Made by a program: the position numbers and the translations under genes. Positions 1-11,309 of a stretch of 64,000 bases of DNA are shown here, piece by piece (positions within the stretch are counted from its first letter, which is position 1; the number at the start of each line of letters is the position of its first letter). The notes under the pieces are model-generated. The model was not told the origin of the DNA and searched no databases. It worked only from the letters and a program-made list of their open reading frames with translations. This stretch comes from Ceratothoa steindachneri (Eukaryota; Arthropoda; Malacostraca; Isopoda; Cymothoidae). The stretch is taken from the NCBI GenBank assembly GCA_963969495.1, contig OZ018338.1:45949206-46013205 (forward strand), given 5' to 3'.

Positions 1-420
1 GAGGCCGAAAACAGGGCGACCAAGAGCTCCGTAAGCTCAAGAAGTAGGTCGAAGATCTTGAAACGTACATACAAGTACGATGTAGAGGAGATCGACCTAA
101 AAATAATTACAAATAAGCAGACTCCATACCCCGAGAAGCTCTCCCCCAAGGAGATATTTCAAGGGATCCAACAAAAGGTAATTAATTGGACATACTTAGC
201 AATAGAACAAAAAAAAACAGATATTGAGCAAGCGATGCATAATGTCACGGTAAAACTACACAAAGACTCCTGCATCACCCTAAGTGATGCAGAATTCAAG
301 AAGATACGAAACGGCAAAATACCACAACACATAAGAAACACCAAAAGAACAAAAACACCGGAACAAAGACATGGAGAACATAAACAAAGCTTTAAAAATA
401 CTCACACGGAATGTGAATAG
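1..420 (+). pseudogene. ORF1 (Gag-like) C-terminal part, Jockey copy A
   Basis: The frame is open from base 1 to the stop at 418-420, so the true start lies upstream of the window and the internal ATG at 58 is not the real start. The product would be the C-terminal end of the LINE nucleic-acid-binding protein. The segment around LSDAEFKKIRNGKIPQ (about 265-330) aligns by eye with LTDAELRKKRSGKGKIPP near the end of copy D ORF1, which identifies it. No zinc knuckle is visible because that part lies further upstream. The reading frame runs 50 bases past the ORF2 ATG at 371, so ORF1 and ORF2 overlap here. In copy B the ORF1 stop instead comes 30 bases before the ORF2 ATG, so the overlap is probably due to loss of the original stop. 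Confidence 0.7.
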
Positions 421-3138
421 ATGGAAGCGAAAGAACATTGCTTACGGTAACATCTTCCGTAAAGTGGACCCAGACATCATTCTCATATCTAAATACGGCA
501 TCAACACAAACACGGACACTATAAAAATGCACCATTATACAGTAATAAAAAAGAACCACACACAAGAAAGGTACGATGGCGCAGCCATCGCTATCAGAAA
601 AAACATAAAATTCAGAACATTACCCGACTTAGACGAATTACTCGTGGCGATCAAGATCCCGACCCTGGTTGGAGGCCTAACTGTAGCAGCAGCCTACCAG
701 CCGCCCAGGTGACAGTACCTACCGATTAACAGCTTCTCCACCCTCTTCGGGCACAAAAGGCTAGCGTTGCTAGGCGGGGACTTAAACGTCAGTTGCCGTG
801 CATCTGGCTACAGGCGCGTCGACCAAAGGGGATGAAACCTGGAACTACTATTCGAAAGAAATAGGGTCCGGAGAGTAGGACCAGACTCCCCAACTTATCT
901 AACACGAAGCTCGGCGACAAAACCGGACATTGTGTTGGTAAATCCGAAATTCCCCTTTAACATCACCAACGCCCCAGCCACAGTGGTCCCGAGCGATCAT
1001 ATCCCAATTATCACCACCATTTCGCTTGCGCCAATGCTCAAGCCTGTCACACTTAGGAAAAGTTACGCGAAAGCTAACTGGGAGCATTACAGAGAAATGC
1101 TCAGCCACTATCATCTAGCTGACCTGGATGACGCAAATATTGAGGAAATTGCCGAAGAGATTGACAAGATCACTAATCTCCTCATTCAAGCTAACGAAAG
1201 ATGCGTCCCCATAATCTCTTACAAAATGCTCCCACAACCTAGGTGGACGGACGAAATGAGGGATATCGCTAGGGAACACAGGGAAATCTACGATGAATTC
1301 GGTAGGACAGGCCAACCCGGGAAAGGGCAGCCCGAATGAGACAGATAAACAAGAAAGTAAAAAACATAATACTCGAGAAACAGAAGGAAATCTTGGACGA
1401 CATCATAGGCAGACTAGACAAAAAGAGAAATCCTGTAAGTTTTTGGAATAGCATCCGAAGACTTAGGGAATTGCCTCCCAGGCCTGAAATAAAAATAAAG
1501 GAAGGGGACATCATCATAGAGAATCCGGATTCTCTCGAAAGGAGATTCAGGAGCCATTGGAAAGAGGCTTTTGTAATATCACCGGTAGAAAACGATGATT
1601 TCGACCAGGACTTCCAAGACCAACTGCTCGAGGACCTCGGAGCGATGATACATAGGACCAACCCACAACCGCAAGTATCTATAGAGAAAGAGATGGTTAA
1701 CCACAGGCGCCCTTTTACCATTGAAGAGACCATTAACACGATAAGGTCATTTAAACAAAGGACCCCCGGTTAGTATGGGCTTACTAAGAACAACCTAGTG
1801 AATGCCCTACGGAAAATTATTCAGGGCATGGTGAACACCATGAACGCATCCCTGAATACAGGCTACTTCCCAGACGAGTATAAGGTGACTAAAATCATCT
1901 TTATCCCGAAATGAAATAAGCCCCCAAACTAAGTGGCTAACTATCGCCCAATCTCTCTCCTAGAAATACCCGGCAAGATCTTCGAGAAGATTATAGCCAA
2001 CAGGCTACAAAATCAACTCAACGAGTTGGGAACGCATAACTCACAACAACATGGGTTCAGACCAAAAAGGGGTACTAAAACGGCCCTAGAGCTCCTAACA
2101 GAAAAGATCGCACACTGCCGAGCGAAGGGTCAATATGTAGACATCGTGATGAGGGACGTGCAGAAGGCCTTTGACAAGGTTTCGCTGAGAGGACTACAAT
2201 ACAAGATCCTGGGTCTCCAGCTAAGCCGAGTCCTGGAACGGATAGTTTGTGACATCATCATGGACAGAAGGGTGCGTATCATGATCGAAGAGCACAAATG
2301 ACCAGAATTCGAACTCAAAGCGGATGTTCCCCAGGGAAGCTGCCTGAGTTCCCTGCTTTACCTAGTCTTCACCATCTACCTCCCTACTCCAATACACAGG
2401 GACACGATGTATCTGCAATATCAAGATGTCGTCACGCAGATCTTTCCCATTAGAGTTAGGAGAACAATAGATCAGGCGAACAACACCATTGCATAGATCT
2501 CGAACATCAACGAAAACGAGAGAAGATGGAAAATCCGGGCAAAAAGGGAGAAATTTAAGATCCCCCCGCTGTGCCGCAAGTTGATGTGGCCCATTGTAAT
2601 AGATGGGAGGAGATATGGATACTCCGCCGAAGGCACCATCCTGGGCCTAAAAATCTTCGACCACGGATACTTGACTCACTACAAGGAGAGGCACAATATG
2701 GCGAAGAGAGAAATCTCTAAGCTATATAGGTTCAGAAATCTTAGGTCGGTGAATATCAGGAAAATATACCTGATGTTTATCCGGGCTAAGCTCATCTACC
2801 CTGTAGTAGTGACTCAAACGGCCAGCAAGACCGCTATGAGGAAGCTCCAGCGAGTGCAGAACTCGGCATCCTTCTGCATAAATAAAACCAGACGAAGAGA
2901 GCATCTTCGGCAGAGGGAATCGCACCGCAGGCAGCGACTAGAGCCCATTAATGTCGCAACCCAGAAACTGGCCAAAAAGGTCTGGTCTTCAATGGCCAAT
3001 GATATCATTCCAGACTTAAGAAGAACTGGTGACAGAATTAAGATCCCTGCCAGATTGCGCGGGAAGATCGCTCGAAACCAGCGTTTGCCAAGCACTAGAC
3101 TCTGTTCCGAGGAAAACACAATACTAATCTACACATAA
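371..3138 (+). pseudogene. ORF2 endonuclease/reverse transcriptase, Jockey copy A (broken)
   Basis: The ORF starts at MENINKALKILTRNVN, as in copy B (MENINNTLKILTPNTN). Endonuclease segments are DPDIILIS (about 466), RYDGAAIAIRK (about 571), GGDLN (about 775) and VPSDHIPI (about 989). The catalytic Glu that reads ISEYG in copy B is Lys here (ISKYG). One frame runs 371-1339 with stops near 710 and 832, then a frameshift near 1335. The second frame runs 1336-3138 with stops near 1771, 1912, 1930, 2299 and 2494. RT motifs are ANYRPISLL (1936), QHGFRPKRGTKTALELL (about 2050), MRDVQKAFDKV (about 2150) and VPQGSCLS (about 2327). The YxDD box reads YQDV, so RT is dead. The C-terminal KLQRVQNSA region is typical of the group. 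Confidence 0.85.
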
Positions 3139-4240
3139 ACATAAACAACACAGAGTATGACACAACAAACTACAAGACAAGATTTAACTCACAATCAACG
3201 AATAACAAGCAAATACAAAAGATCAAAACACGATGTATAACACTAAATTTGAACACTAATAAAGGCTCCAAACACAAGAGAAGAACGCATACAGAGACAA
3301 ACAATAGACAACATCAACAAAACCAAAAAGGAAAAATAAAATAACTAAAGAATAAAAACGCCTGCGATGCCTCTCAAACAAGGGCAACCCTACCTTACTT
3401 TCCCCACCTTCTTCTACTACTATCTAAATCTTCCACTATTAAGTACACCATTCCACGCAACTGATCGGATTTCTTGGGCATAAGTAAGACACCGGCAAAG
3501 GCGGAAAAGTTTCGGGTGAGGTCTCGCCAAATGGTCTCCATTACCGCTTCCTCGTCACGGCCTGGAAGCTACTAAAAAAGAGAAGAAGAAGAGATAAAAG
3601 CCAAAAGAGAGATAATACCCTATTACTACTACACCATTTCACCCCCTTTTCACCATCATTTTCATCATCTTTTTTTCAGGCTACGCTTTTAAGAAGATGA
3701 CCGCGTAAAACCATCACCCCCTTTCCCCGTTTAATAGCGGCCCCACGGAGGGAAAACGCCGTATACAGCTTCACGCAACTATGTCGCTCACTAGAGAAGA
3801 CATAATTGGGGGTATTGGAGGAAGCTGGTTTGATGATTAGCCCAAAGTGGAGTACAATGTCTTGGAGCTCGACTGGACAACGGACGGACTGCAACCTCCT
3901 TTGCTAATCACTGCGGATGTCAATCCCAGGACCACAGGTGGACACTTAACCGTCTTTGTGCATGGTGGGAGAGGTCGTGATTCAAACACCCCCGGGGAGC
4001 GGCGTTGTCAATGAGTCCGTCAGTAGTCATCCCTTGTGAGGATCCTCCCCGGTTCACACCTACTCAATCATCTATCATCTCATTATAATGCGTCATTACC
4101 ACACTCATACCAACATTCACCAAGGCGAATACCTCTGGGGACAAAGGCTGCTTAAAAAGCGTGAGGGGGGAAGGGGAGCCACCCTAAGAAAAAATAACCA
4201 CAAAACACACATAATACTAATCAAATTACACACACATAAT
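3139..4240 (+). other. Junction between LINE copies A and B
   Basis: No supportable gene. The first 210 bases are A-rich 3' sequence of copy A. Around 3375-3400 is a CAAGGGCAACCC module, followed by a pyrimidine-rich run, and a related TACCCTATTACTACTACACCATTTCACC-type stretch lies near 3613-3645. Similar modules follow the other LINE copies. Sequence from about 3650 to 4240 is more GC-rich and may be 5' leader of copy B, but I found no recognisable protein motif in it. The 219-base antisense frame at 3676-3894 has no family signature. Confidence 0.4.
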
Positions 4241-4299
4241 GGGAGTGTGCTTGCCTAACAAGGACCACAAGGGGGTCACCCTTAACAACATGGCAATGG

Positions 4300-5585
4300 A
4301 TCTGGCCACACGAATCCCCCTCAGGGTATTTAACGGCCAAGTTAACCCGGAGAAGGGTAAAGTTTTTTGAGACCATCTTCGGAAAACTCAGTGTCACAGT
4401 AATTCGCCTTATAGTCACCCCAACTGGTTACTTGGCGATCTGTGAAAGGGAAAAATATATAGAGACAAACCTCTAGCCCGCAGTACCACCATAAATACAG
4501 GCCAACCGCAGCGTGATTTGGGATTGCCTCGATCCCTGAATAGGTGATCGCACTAAGGAAGAACTAGCGGAAGAAATTCAGGCCAACCAGAGCTGGGCGA
4601 AAGTATCAGAAATCATTAAGTTCCTTAACCGAAGGGAGAACTAAAAATACACCCATGTACTCAAGGTGATCTTTAAGGAGACGGAGATGATCCAGAAGGC
4701 CAAGGAGAAGGGTCTATTACTCTTCCATGCGAAAATAAGCGGGGACCAAATCGAGCGCAAGGAGTTCACGCCGGTGCAGATGTGTTTTCGCTGCTACAAG
4801 ATGGAGCAACACTCCACCAAAGATTTTCAAGAAGTAGAGGAGACATGCTCCAGGTGCAGTGAAAGAGGCCACGGCTGGAAAAACGGCATGAAGACAGAGA
4901 AGTGCGTAAACTGCGGGCAGGGCCATAGAGCACTAGACATGGCTTGTCCTATGAAAAGAAACATAATTAAGAGGAAACAGGGCGCAAAGAAAGAAGAAGA
5001 ACAAAGGAGGACTACTTCCTATAATTCTCCTGAAATTTACATGAAGAGATTATTGCAGCAGCGTCTACCCACCTAGCTGAAACAACGGTCTCACAACACA
5101 TGGACCAAGAACCGAAAAATCAGGAAGCCCCCCAAGAGAACCGACGCCAGAATTGTAGCTAGAAAAGGGAGGGAAGAAAAGGCGAGGAAAGCTGCCACAA
5201 ACGTACCACAAAGAAGGGAACGTCAAACGCCGACCGACGCAGACTCGGACAGTAACAGTAACCTAAGCGTAACCACAAGAGAGGAGAATATTGAAAGGAA
5301 GAAAAACAAGAGAAATAAACACAAGTACGACAGTAGGGAACTGGGTCTAAAGGTCTACGCTTCGGATAAGAACCCCCTCATTGAAAATATAGACCCCACG
5401 GACATCAAAAAGGCATCAAAAACAAAAATCTAAAATGGACGATTACAGAATCAGAAGACGAAACAGAAGTTGCGGAAGCACTTTACTCAGGGAAAGTGTT
5501 AGTCGACTACGCCTTCCTTTTTACGATCCCGGCCATAAAATTTAAGAATATCAAAAACAGTAACGTGCGCAAGCACAAGGAATAA
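4300..5585 (+). pseudogene. ORF1 (Gag-like, zinc knuckles), Jockey copy B
   Basis: The main open piece is 4666-5076. It carries a row of CCHC-like knuckles: MCFRCYKMEQHSTKDF (about 4780), CSRCSERGHG (about 4855) and CVNCGQGHRALDMAC (about 4905). They imply RNA or DNA binding by the LINE ribonucleoprotein. Upstream, KYTHVLKVIFKETEMIQKAK (4648-4707) matches YAHVFKVIFWETTMARKAK in copy E, which fixes the frame and shows the ATG at 4666 is internal. Downstream are a charged, low-complexity linker and LGLKVYASDKNP (about 5341), matching LNLRVYAAEGNQ in copy D. Several in-frame stops and at least one frameshift break the frame. The ORF ends at the TAA near 5585, 30 bases before the ORF2 ATG. Confidence 0.75.
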
Positions 5586-5614
5586 GTAGCATACTCTAAA
5601 AGTAGACACAAAAC

Positions 5615-8234
5615 ATGGAGAACATAAACAACACCTTGAAAATTTTAACACCAAACACAAACGGATGGTTGGGGAAAGCGAATGAATATGGCCACATATT
5701 CAGAAAGGCAGACCCCGACATCATCCTAATATCTGAATACGGTGTCAACACTAATAGCATACGGATGAAAATCCCGAATTACCACTTCCTGGCAAAGAAT
5801 TTCACTCAAGATAGATTTGACGGTGCGGCAATTGCCATCAGAAAGAATATCACCTTCAAAAGGATCCCAGAGCTTGATGAGTCCTTCGTAGCGGTCGAAG
5901 TCCCTACACTTGATGGGGCACTCACGATTGCAGCTGCATACCAGCCTCCTCGCCGTAGATATCTACCTACCAACAATCTTCTAAACCTAACTGCTCACCA
6001 CAGGAACGTATTAATAGGGGGCGACCTCAATGCTAGTCTGGAGGCCTCAGGCTACACCAGAACTAACGAAAGGGGCAGAAATCTGTAGCTTGTTATTGAC
6101 CGGGACAGGCTCTAGAGAGCCGGACTGGAATTACCGACCTACATCACGGAAATATCAGCGACAGCCCCGGACATTATATTAACAAGTAACAACTTCCATT
6201 TCAATCTGGTCAGTATGCATGGCCCCACGGTTCCAAGCGACTATATCTCCATCATGACTAGAATCTCCGTAACACCCATCATGATTTCTATCCCCTCAGG
6301 AAGAGTTTTCCTAAGCAAACTGGGAGCTATACAAGGGAATGCTTAACAGCTTGTAACCAGCCGACTTAAGCAAAGCTATCCTGGAAGAGATAGACGAGGA
6401 GATTAACTGCATAACATTCCAGATCATGGAAGCGGACGAAAAGTGCATTCCGTAGATCACACACAAAAGCCCTCCGCAACCCAGGTGGACCGAGGAGATG
6501 TGAGATATTGCCTCAGAACATAGAGAGATCTATGAGGAAGTTAGGAAATTTTTCCCAAACAGAAATGACACGAGAAGAATCCGACAACTCAGAGAGGAAC
6601 TTAAAGACCAGATCAACGCACAACAACGGGCCATATGGGATGGAATTATCGAAAGACTCGACATAGAGCAGAACCCCCCAAAATTTTCGAAGGAGTTGAA
6701 AAAGCTGAGAGATATGCCCAAGAAGGAGAAAATAAGGCTGGAAGAAAATGGAGAAATCATTGTATAAGCGGATAGACTATAAAGAAGGTTCAGAAGGTAC
6801 TTGTGAAAAGCATTCTCCATCCCGCCTGAGGAGCACGAGGATTTCGACCTGGAATTCAAACACCAGATTATTGACGAACTCAATACCAAAATCCACCGCA
6901 CGTATCCCCACCCGCACGTTTCCGAAGAGAGGAGAATGGGGGGCCACGGACGACCGATCACTCCTAAGGAGTTCCTGAGCACGCTTAAATCCTCCAAGCA
7001 GAAAGCGCCTGGCTGGACAGGGATTACCAAATACCATCTGGTAAATGCTCCCCCACGCCTGCTATAAGGCATTACGGATGTAATGAACGCGGCACTGAAC
7101 ACTGGCTACTTCCCTGATGGATACAGGGTGGCAAAAGTTATATTTATACCAGAAGAAAAAAAGTTGCCAGAACAGCCGATGGACTACATGCCCATCTCCC
7201 TATTGGAAATCATCTGGGAAAGATCCTAGCTAACAGGCTTCAGAAACAACTTGAGGAGAAGGGGGCCCATAACTCACAACAACATAGGTTTCAGAAGAAA
7301 CGTGGAACAGATACCGCACTCCCGCTCCTAACCTAAAATATCGCCAAGTGCCGAGCGTAGGGAAATTACACTGACATCGTACTAAGGGACGTGCAAAATC
7401 CTTCGACAATGTCTAGATGAGGGGCCTTCAATATAAGATACTGAACTCTCAGCTAGAACCGATCCTGGAGGGCATTATGTGTGACTTGAAATCCTCCCCG
7501 AGGCCGAAGTCCCGCAGGGAAGTTGTCTGAGCCCCCTGCTTTATCTAATCTACACATAGATTTACTAACTCCAATAAAGGAGGACTCATTATATCTCCAG
7601 TTGGCGAAAGATATAATCCAGGTGATCCCTGGTACATACAGGAATCCCAGGGCTCAGGCTCAAGAGACTGGAAATGAAATCATCAACGTAAATGAGTACG
7701 AGAAGAAGTGGAAGATCCGCACGAATAGCCGAAAGTTCAAGATCCTCGCCCTCAGCCGCAGAAAATCAGCGAACGTGACAATAGAGGAACTAATATTTCC
7801 CTATCACCAAGAAGGGAGGGTTTTGGGGCTAAACATCACCTCTATCGCGTAAAGCCATCACTTCATAACGCTGGAAATTCATGCGAGTTAGAACTCATCA
7901 AACTTCACAGATTTAGAAATATGAGCTATAACAACATCAGGAAGTGGCCCAAACCCTAAGTAGGACTTTCCTGAAGCGACTACAAAGAGTCCAGAACAAA
8001 GAGTCTCTCTACATAAATAAACACAGAAAGCGAGATCAAATACCCCAAAGAGAACTCCACAGAAGAACCGCCTTGACGCCTATCAATCTGGTGACCCAAA
8101 ATTTGGCCAAAGGAACTTGGGAGAGGATCTTGAATGAAACGGCATCCGAACTGGCGGATGGTCTAAACATCCCTTTGGACAAAAGGGACAAAGTGACCAG
8201 AAAAAGGCAATTTCCCAGCTCGAGACAATGCTAA
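5615..8234 (+). pseudogene. ORF2 endonuclease/reverse transcriptase, Jockey copy B (broken)
   Basis: An open N-terminal endonuclease piece spans 5615-6088 (157 residues) and keeps LKILTPNTNGW, IILISEYG with the catalytic Glu, RFDGAAIAIRK, AAAYQPPRRRY and GGDLNAS. The remainder is chopped by stops and frameshifts: VPSDYISI (about 6232; the expected SDH reads SDY), AHNSQQHRFQKKRGT (about 7268), IVLRDVQN (about 7378) and an LYLQLAKD region (about 7582) where the YADD box should lie and is lost. C-terminal RVQNKESLYINKHRKRD (about 7987) matches copy A. The long antisense frame at 6530-7102 is only a shadow of this region. Confidence 0.8.
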
Positions 8235-8759
8235 GAGGAGCAGTTGGCACCATGGTTCACATTAAAGACCACACTGAACAAACAAATACACACACTATAT
8301 ATTAACACATACACTCACAGACATGAATGAATGTGTTGAATGAAAGCTATATAAATGTATATTTAAAAAAAAATACAAAATATAAATAAAATATGTATAT
8401 AGTAGAATTAGATTTTTGAATAACTTCATATAGTATTACTTTTAAAATTTGTTTATATCTATTAAAATAAGTATAATATTAAGGCGACATAAATTAGAAA
8501 AAAAATATATATTTCAAAACTTAGAAAAAAAAATAATAATAAAAAAAAGTTGCAAAATAAGAAAATAAAAGTTACAGGATTGAAGGTCCTAACAAAAGAA
8601 AAAGAAATCTAAATAAATGAAAAGTGTAGCCCTCACTACCAGGGCAAACCCAACAAACTCTCTTCACTCACAATCTATCATCTCATCTTCTGCACCAATT
8701 TTCTTTTCTTAACTATTATTCATCAATCATTCATTCATTCATTATTTCACGCGAGGGGA
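8235..8759 (+). other. A/T-rich tail and module after LINE copy B
   Basis: Bases 8330-8600 are very A-rich with runs of A and AATAAA-like strings, as expected of a decayed LINE 3' tail. At 8630-8660 a CCAGGGCAAACCC module appears, followed by CTCTTCACTC, pyrimidine-rich sequence and short ATTC repeats (about 8722-8746). No gene is seen. Confidence 0.5.
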
Positions 8760-9020
8760 TTCAACCTAAAAATATTTGCTTCCGAATCAGCTGTTTTCCC
8801 AATGGAGCTGGATTCCCACGGAGTAACGGAAAGTCTCAAGACCAGAGGGTACAAGTGGGAATGTTCAGATTAGGTTTCCGAGCATGAGGTCGAAGATGTT
8901 TTTGCGCAAAATTTGATTAAACTGACCCTGGACTACTTCCACACGATCATAGACATGAAATATAGAAAAAAACCGGTAGGGAGCGCATCCCGCCCAGTGC
9001 ACCACACGGGGCTAAAGTAG
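8760..9020 (+). pseudogene. ORF1 C-terminal remnant, Jockey copy C
   Basis: Reading the + strand gives NIFASESAVFP, RGYKWECSD and a TLDYFHTIIDMKYRKKP-like tail. These align by eye with LRVYAAEGNQFPDD, AGQYKWNY and LTDTYVVLTDAELRKKRSG at the end of copy D ORF1. Only the last 80-90 codons are present and an in-frame stop follows the YKWECSD segment. The ORF2 ATG follows at 9076. The call depends on the internal comparison and not on any catalytic motif. Confidence 0.55.
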
Positions 9021-9075
9021 AGCGTGAATAAGTCTACTCTAATCCCACATACTAAAGAACCTAAACTATACAGAA

Positions 9076-11000
9076 TGGTAGACAGACTTACGATACTACA
9101 CATGAACGTCAATGGTTGGGACGGAAAAGGTTCCACCTATGGAAATATAATACGAAAAGTGACCCTGACCTAATACTCATATCGGAACATGGACTGACTG
9201 CACAAAAACACTTAAAAACTTTTCAGAACGACGTCATTAGCAAAAACCACAGTCAGGAACGGTATGACGGATGTGCAATAGCCGTCAAAAAAGGTCTAAA
9301 ATATAAACCCTTAGGAGAATTAGATGAATTTTACCTCACTATTGAAGTGGGTACTTCCCTCTGGGGACTGGTCGTTGCTACAGGGTACCAACCCTCAAGA
9401 TATTGTACTCATGCACAATATCTTTCAGATATTTGGCCACCGAAGAAGCGTTCTCTTCGCTGGCGATCTAAATGCAAGATATGCAGCGGCAAAATATACC
9501 TCCTACAAAAGCGCAGGTAGAAACAGTAAAACATTGCTCGACCGACAATATATGACAAGAATCGGACCCGATTTTCCTGCATTTCTAACTGCGACAACAA
9601 CCACAAAACTTGACAAAGTTTTTTTTAGCGTCAGGTTTCCTTTCAAATATTACATCGAGCCGGGCCCCATTATTTCGGGCAACCATCAGTCTATTAAAAT
9701 TACATTAGTAGTAAACCCCATACAAATCCCAATCCCATAACGCAAAAGCTACAACCAAGCCAACCGGGAAGTTACAGAAATTCCATTTCGAATTACATCC
9801 CTGATCCGTTGTATGACTAAACTTAGAAGAAATAGATGAGGGGCTGGATAAAATCATCAATTACCTAATAGAGGCAGATTTAAATAGTATTTCCCGTATT
9901 AAATATAAAACTCTACCAGCTTCCCACTAAACCCCTTCCATGAGAGCCCTGGCCCAAGAATATAGACTTGTTCAATGTAGTAGCGTTGATAGAAATAAGA
10001 GACGAACTACGGACGCTAATCACGGGCCAATAAACACTACTATAGGACAGACTTTTATAGGCAGGCTTGACATAGAAAATGACTCTCACACTTTCTGGCA
10101 GACAGTAAAACGTCTAAAAGGAAAACTTCCACGCACAAATTACACGATCAAACATAACAACACAACATTAACGGAGACAGAAGAGATTAAAGAAAACTTT
10201 AAAATTTTCTGGTCTTCAATCTTTAAAATTACCCCAAAAGAAAAAGACAACTACGACCTCGAATTTGAAGAAGACGTATTACAACAACTAAGCACACCAA
10301 CACATAAAACTTCTCCCCATCATTGTGTGTTGCAGGAAAGATTAATGGAAGACTATGATAGCAAAATCAATGCCATAGAACTCTCCCTCAATCTACAATC
10401 ATTTCGTCAAACAGCCCCAGGTTACACGGGACTGACCCGCGAAAATAATATCCAGGCCCGGCTTACTAAAAATCAAGAAAGCCGCTCTGAACACGGGCTA
10501 TTTCTTTGACCAGTGGAAAGTGGCAAAGGTGATTTTCACCCCAAAAGTGGAAAAGCCCCCAGACTGCCGTGCTAGCTTTTGCCCAATATCTCTTAGAGTT
10601 TGCTGACAAGGTCTTCGAGAATATATTGGCTAAGAGGGTTAATTCTTTTCTGGATGAAGCCAACTTAAATAACAAGCAGCAACATGGCTTCACAGAAAAG
10701 CTCGCTAAGATCAAGACAGATAAAAGGCATGCCGACCTAGTGCTCCGCGATGTCAAAAAAAGCTTTTAAGAAGGTTTGGAAGAAAGACCTACAATTTGAG
10801 ATCATTCAAATAGGCCTCAACCCAATTCTTGAGAGGATTTTGTGCGACTACATAATGGATAGGAGAGCATACATACAAATCAAAGAACATAAAGGCCCCG
10901 AATTCAAACCCGAAGCAGTCGTGCCTCAAGGGGGTTATCTCAGTCCCTTTTTATACAACATTTATACAGTGAACCTTTTAAAAGCAGCAAGGCTTTGATA
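9076..11000 (+). pseudogene. ORF2 endonuclease/reverse transcriptase, Jockey copy C (broken)
   Basis: The start MVDRLTILHMNVNGWDGK (9076) is typical of the endonuclease N-terminus. A frameshift near 9155 leads to DPDLILISEHG, keeping the catalytic Glu, then RYDGCAIAVKK. A second shift near 9400 leads to LFAGDLNARY (about 9455) and SGNHQSIKI (about 9677), where the expected SDH is altered. An open linker spans 9940-10509. RT pieces are ADKVFENILAKR, NNKQQHGF, ADLVLRDVKKSF (about 10730) and VPQGGYLSPFLYNIYT (about 10921). The frame stops at 10998, before any YxDD box. Downstream sequence to about 11220 has only faint similarity to the RT C-terminus. Confidence 0.75.
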
Positions 11001-11309
11001 GACGGCGACGTGACTCCAAAGTACACATGACAAAGTCGAAAAAATACAACAAATGACTAGTGCAATGGTCAGGTTTCTTTAGTATTAATCACATATCAAC
11101 ATTAACACTACCAAATTTTACTAAATTTTTCCAAGTAAAATCAAAAGCTGAAACTCACTATAAAAACCCGTTTCTCAAAAACCAATAGCGGGAACAAAAA
11201 CCCCGCCCAAAACAAAGGCTTGAATGGCAATTAGATCCAATCTAGCATAATTAAATTAACAGGTTAAATTTAATTAGTATAAGCTATAAATTTATAGATT
11301 CTAAAAAAA

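Larger units (their letters stand above)
1..3345 (+). mobile_element. Jockey-type LINE, copy A (5' end outside the window)
   Basis: Non-LTR retrotransposon with the C-terminal part of ORF1, a full-span ORF2 (APE endonuclease, reverse transcriptase, C-terminal region) and an A-rich 3' segment (about 3139-3350, with several AATAAA-like strings). The RT wording (RDVQKAFDKV, QQHGFRPKRGT, ANYRPISLL) and the two-ORF layout fit the Jockey group. It is the first of five related copies, all on the + strand. It is inactive: ORF2 has several in-frame stops, one frameshift and a lost RT catalytic box. The 5' part lies beyond the window edge. Clade assignment is by motif recognition only. Confidence 0.85.
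4241..8330 (+). mobile_element. Jockey-type LINE, copy B (near full length, decayed)
   Basis: The most complete two-ORF copy in the window: ORF1 with zinc knuckles, a short spacer, then ORF2 with endonuclease, RT and C-terminal region, and an A/T-rich 3' tail (about 8330-8600). It closely resembles copy A in ORF2, so the two belong to the same or sister subfamilies. The 5' boundary is uncertain, because similarity to other ORF1 copies can be followed back only to about 4300. Numerous stops and frameshifts show it is dead. Confidence 0.8.

Noticed and set aside
6530..7102. 190-codon antisense open frame
   Set aside because: It is the complement of the decayed ORF2 of LINE copy B and its sequence (Ser/Leu-rich) has no family signature.
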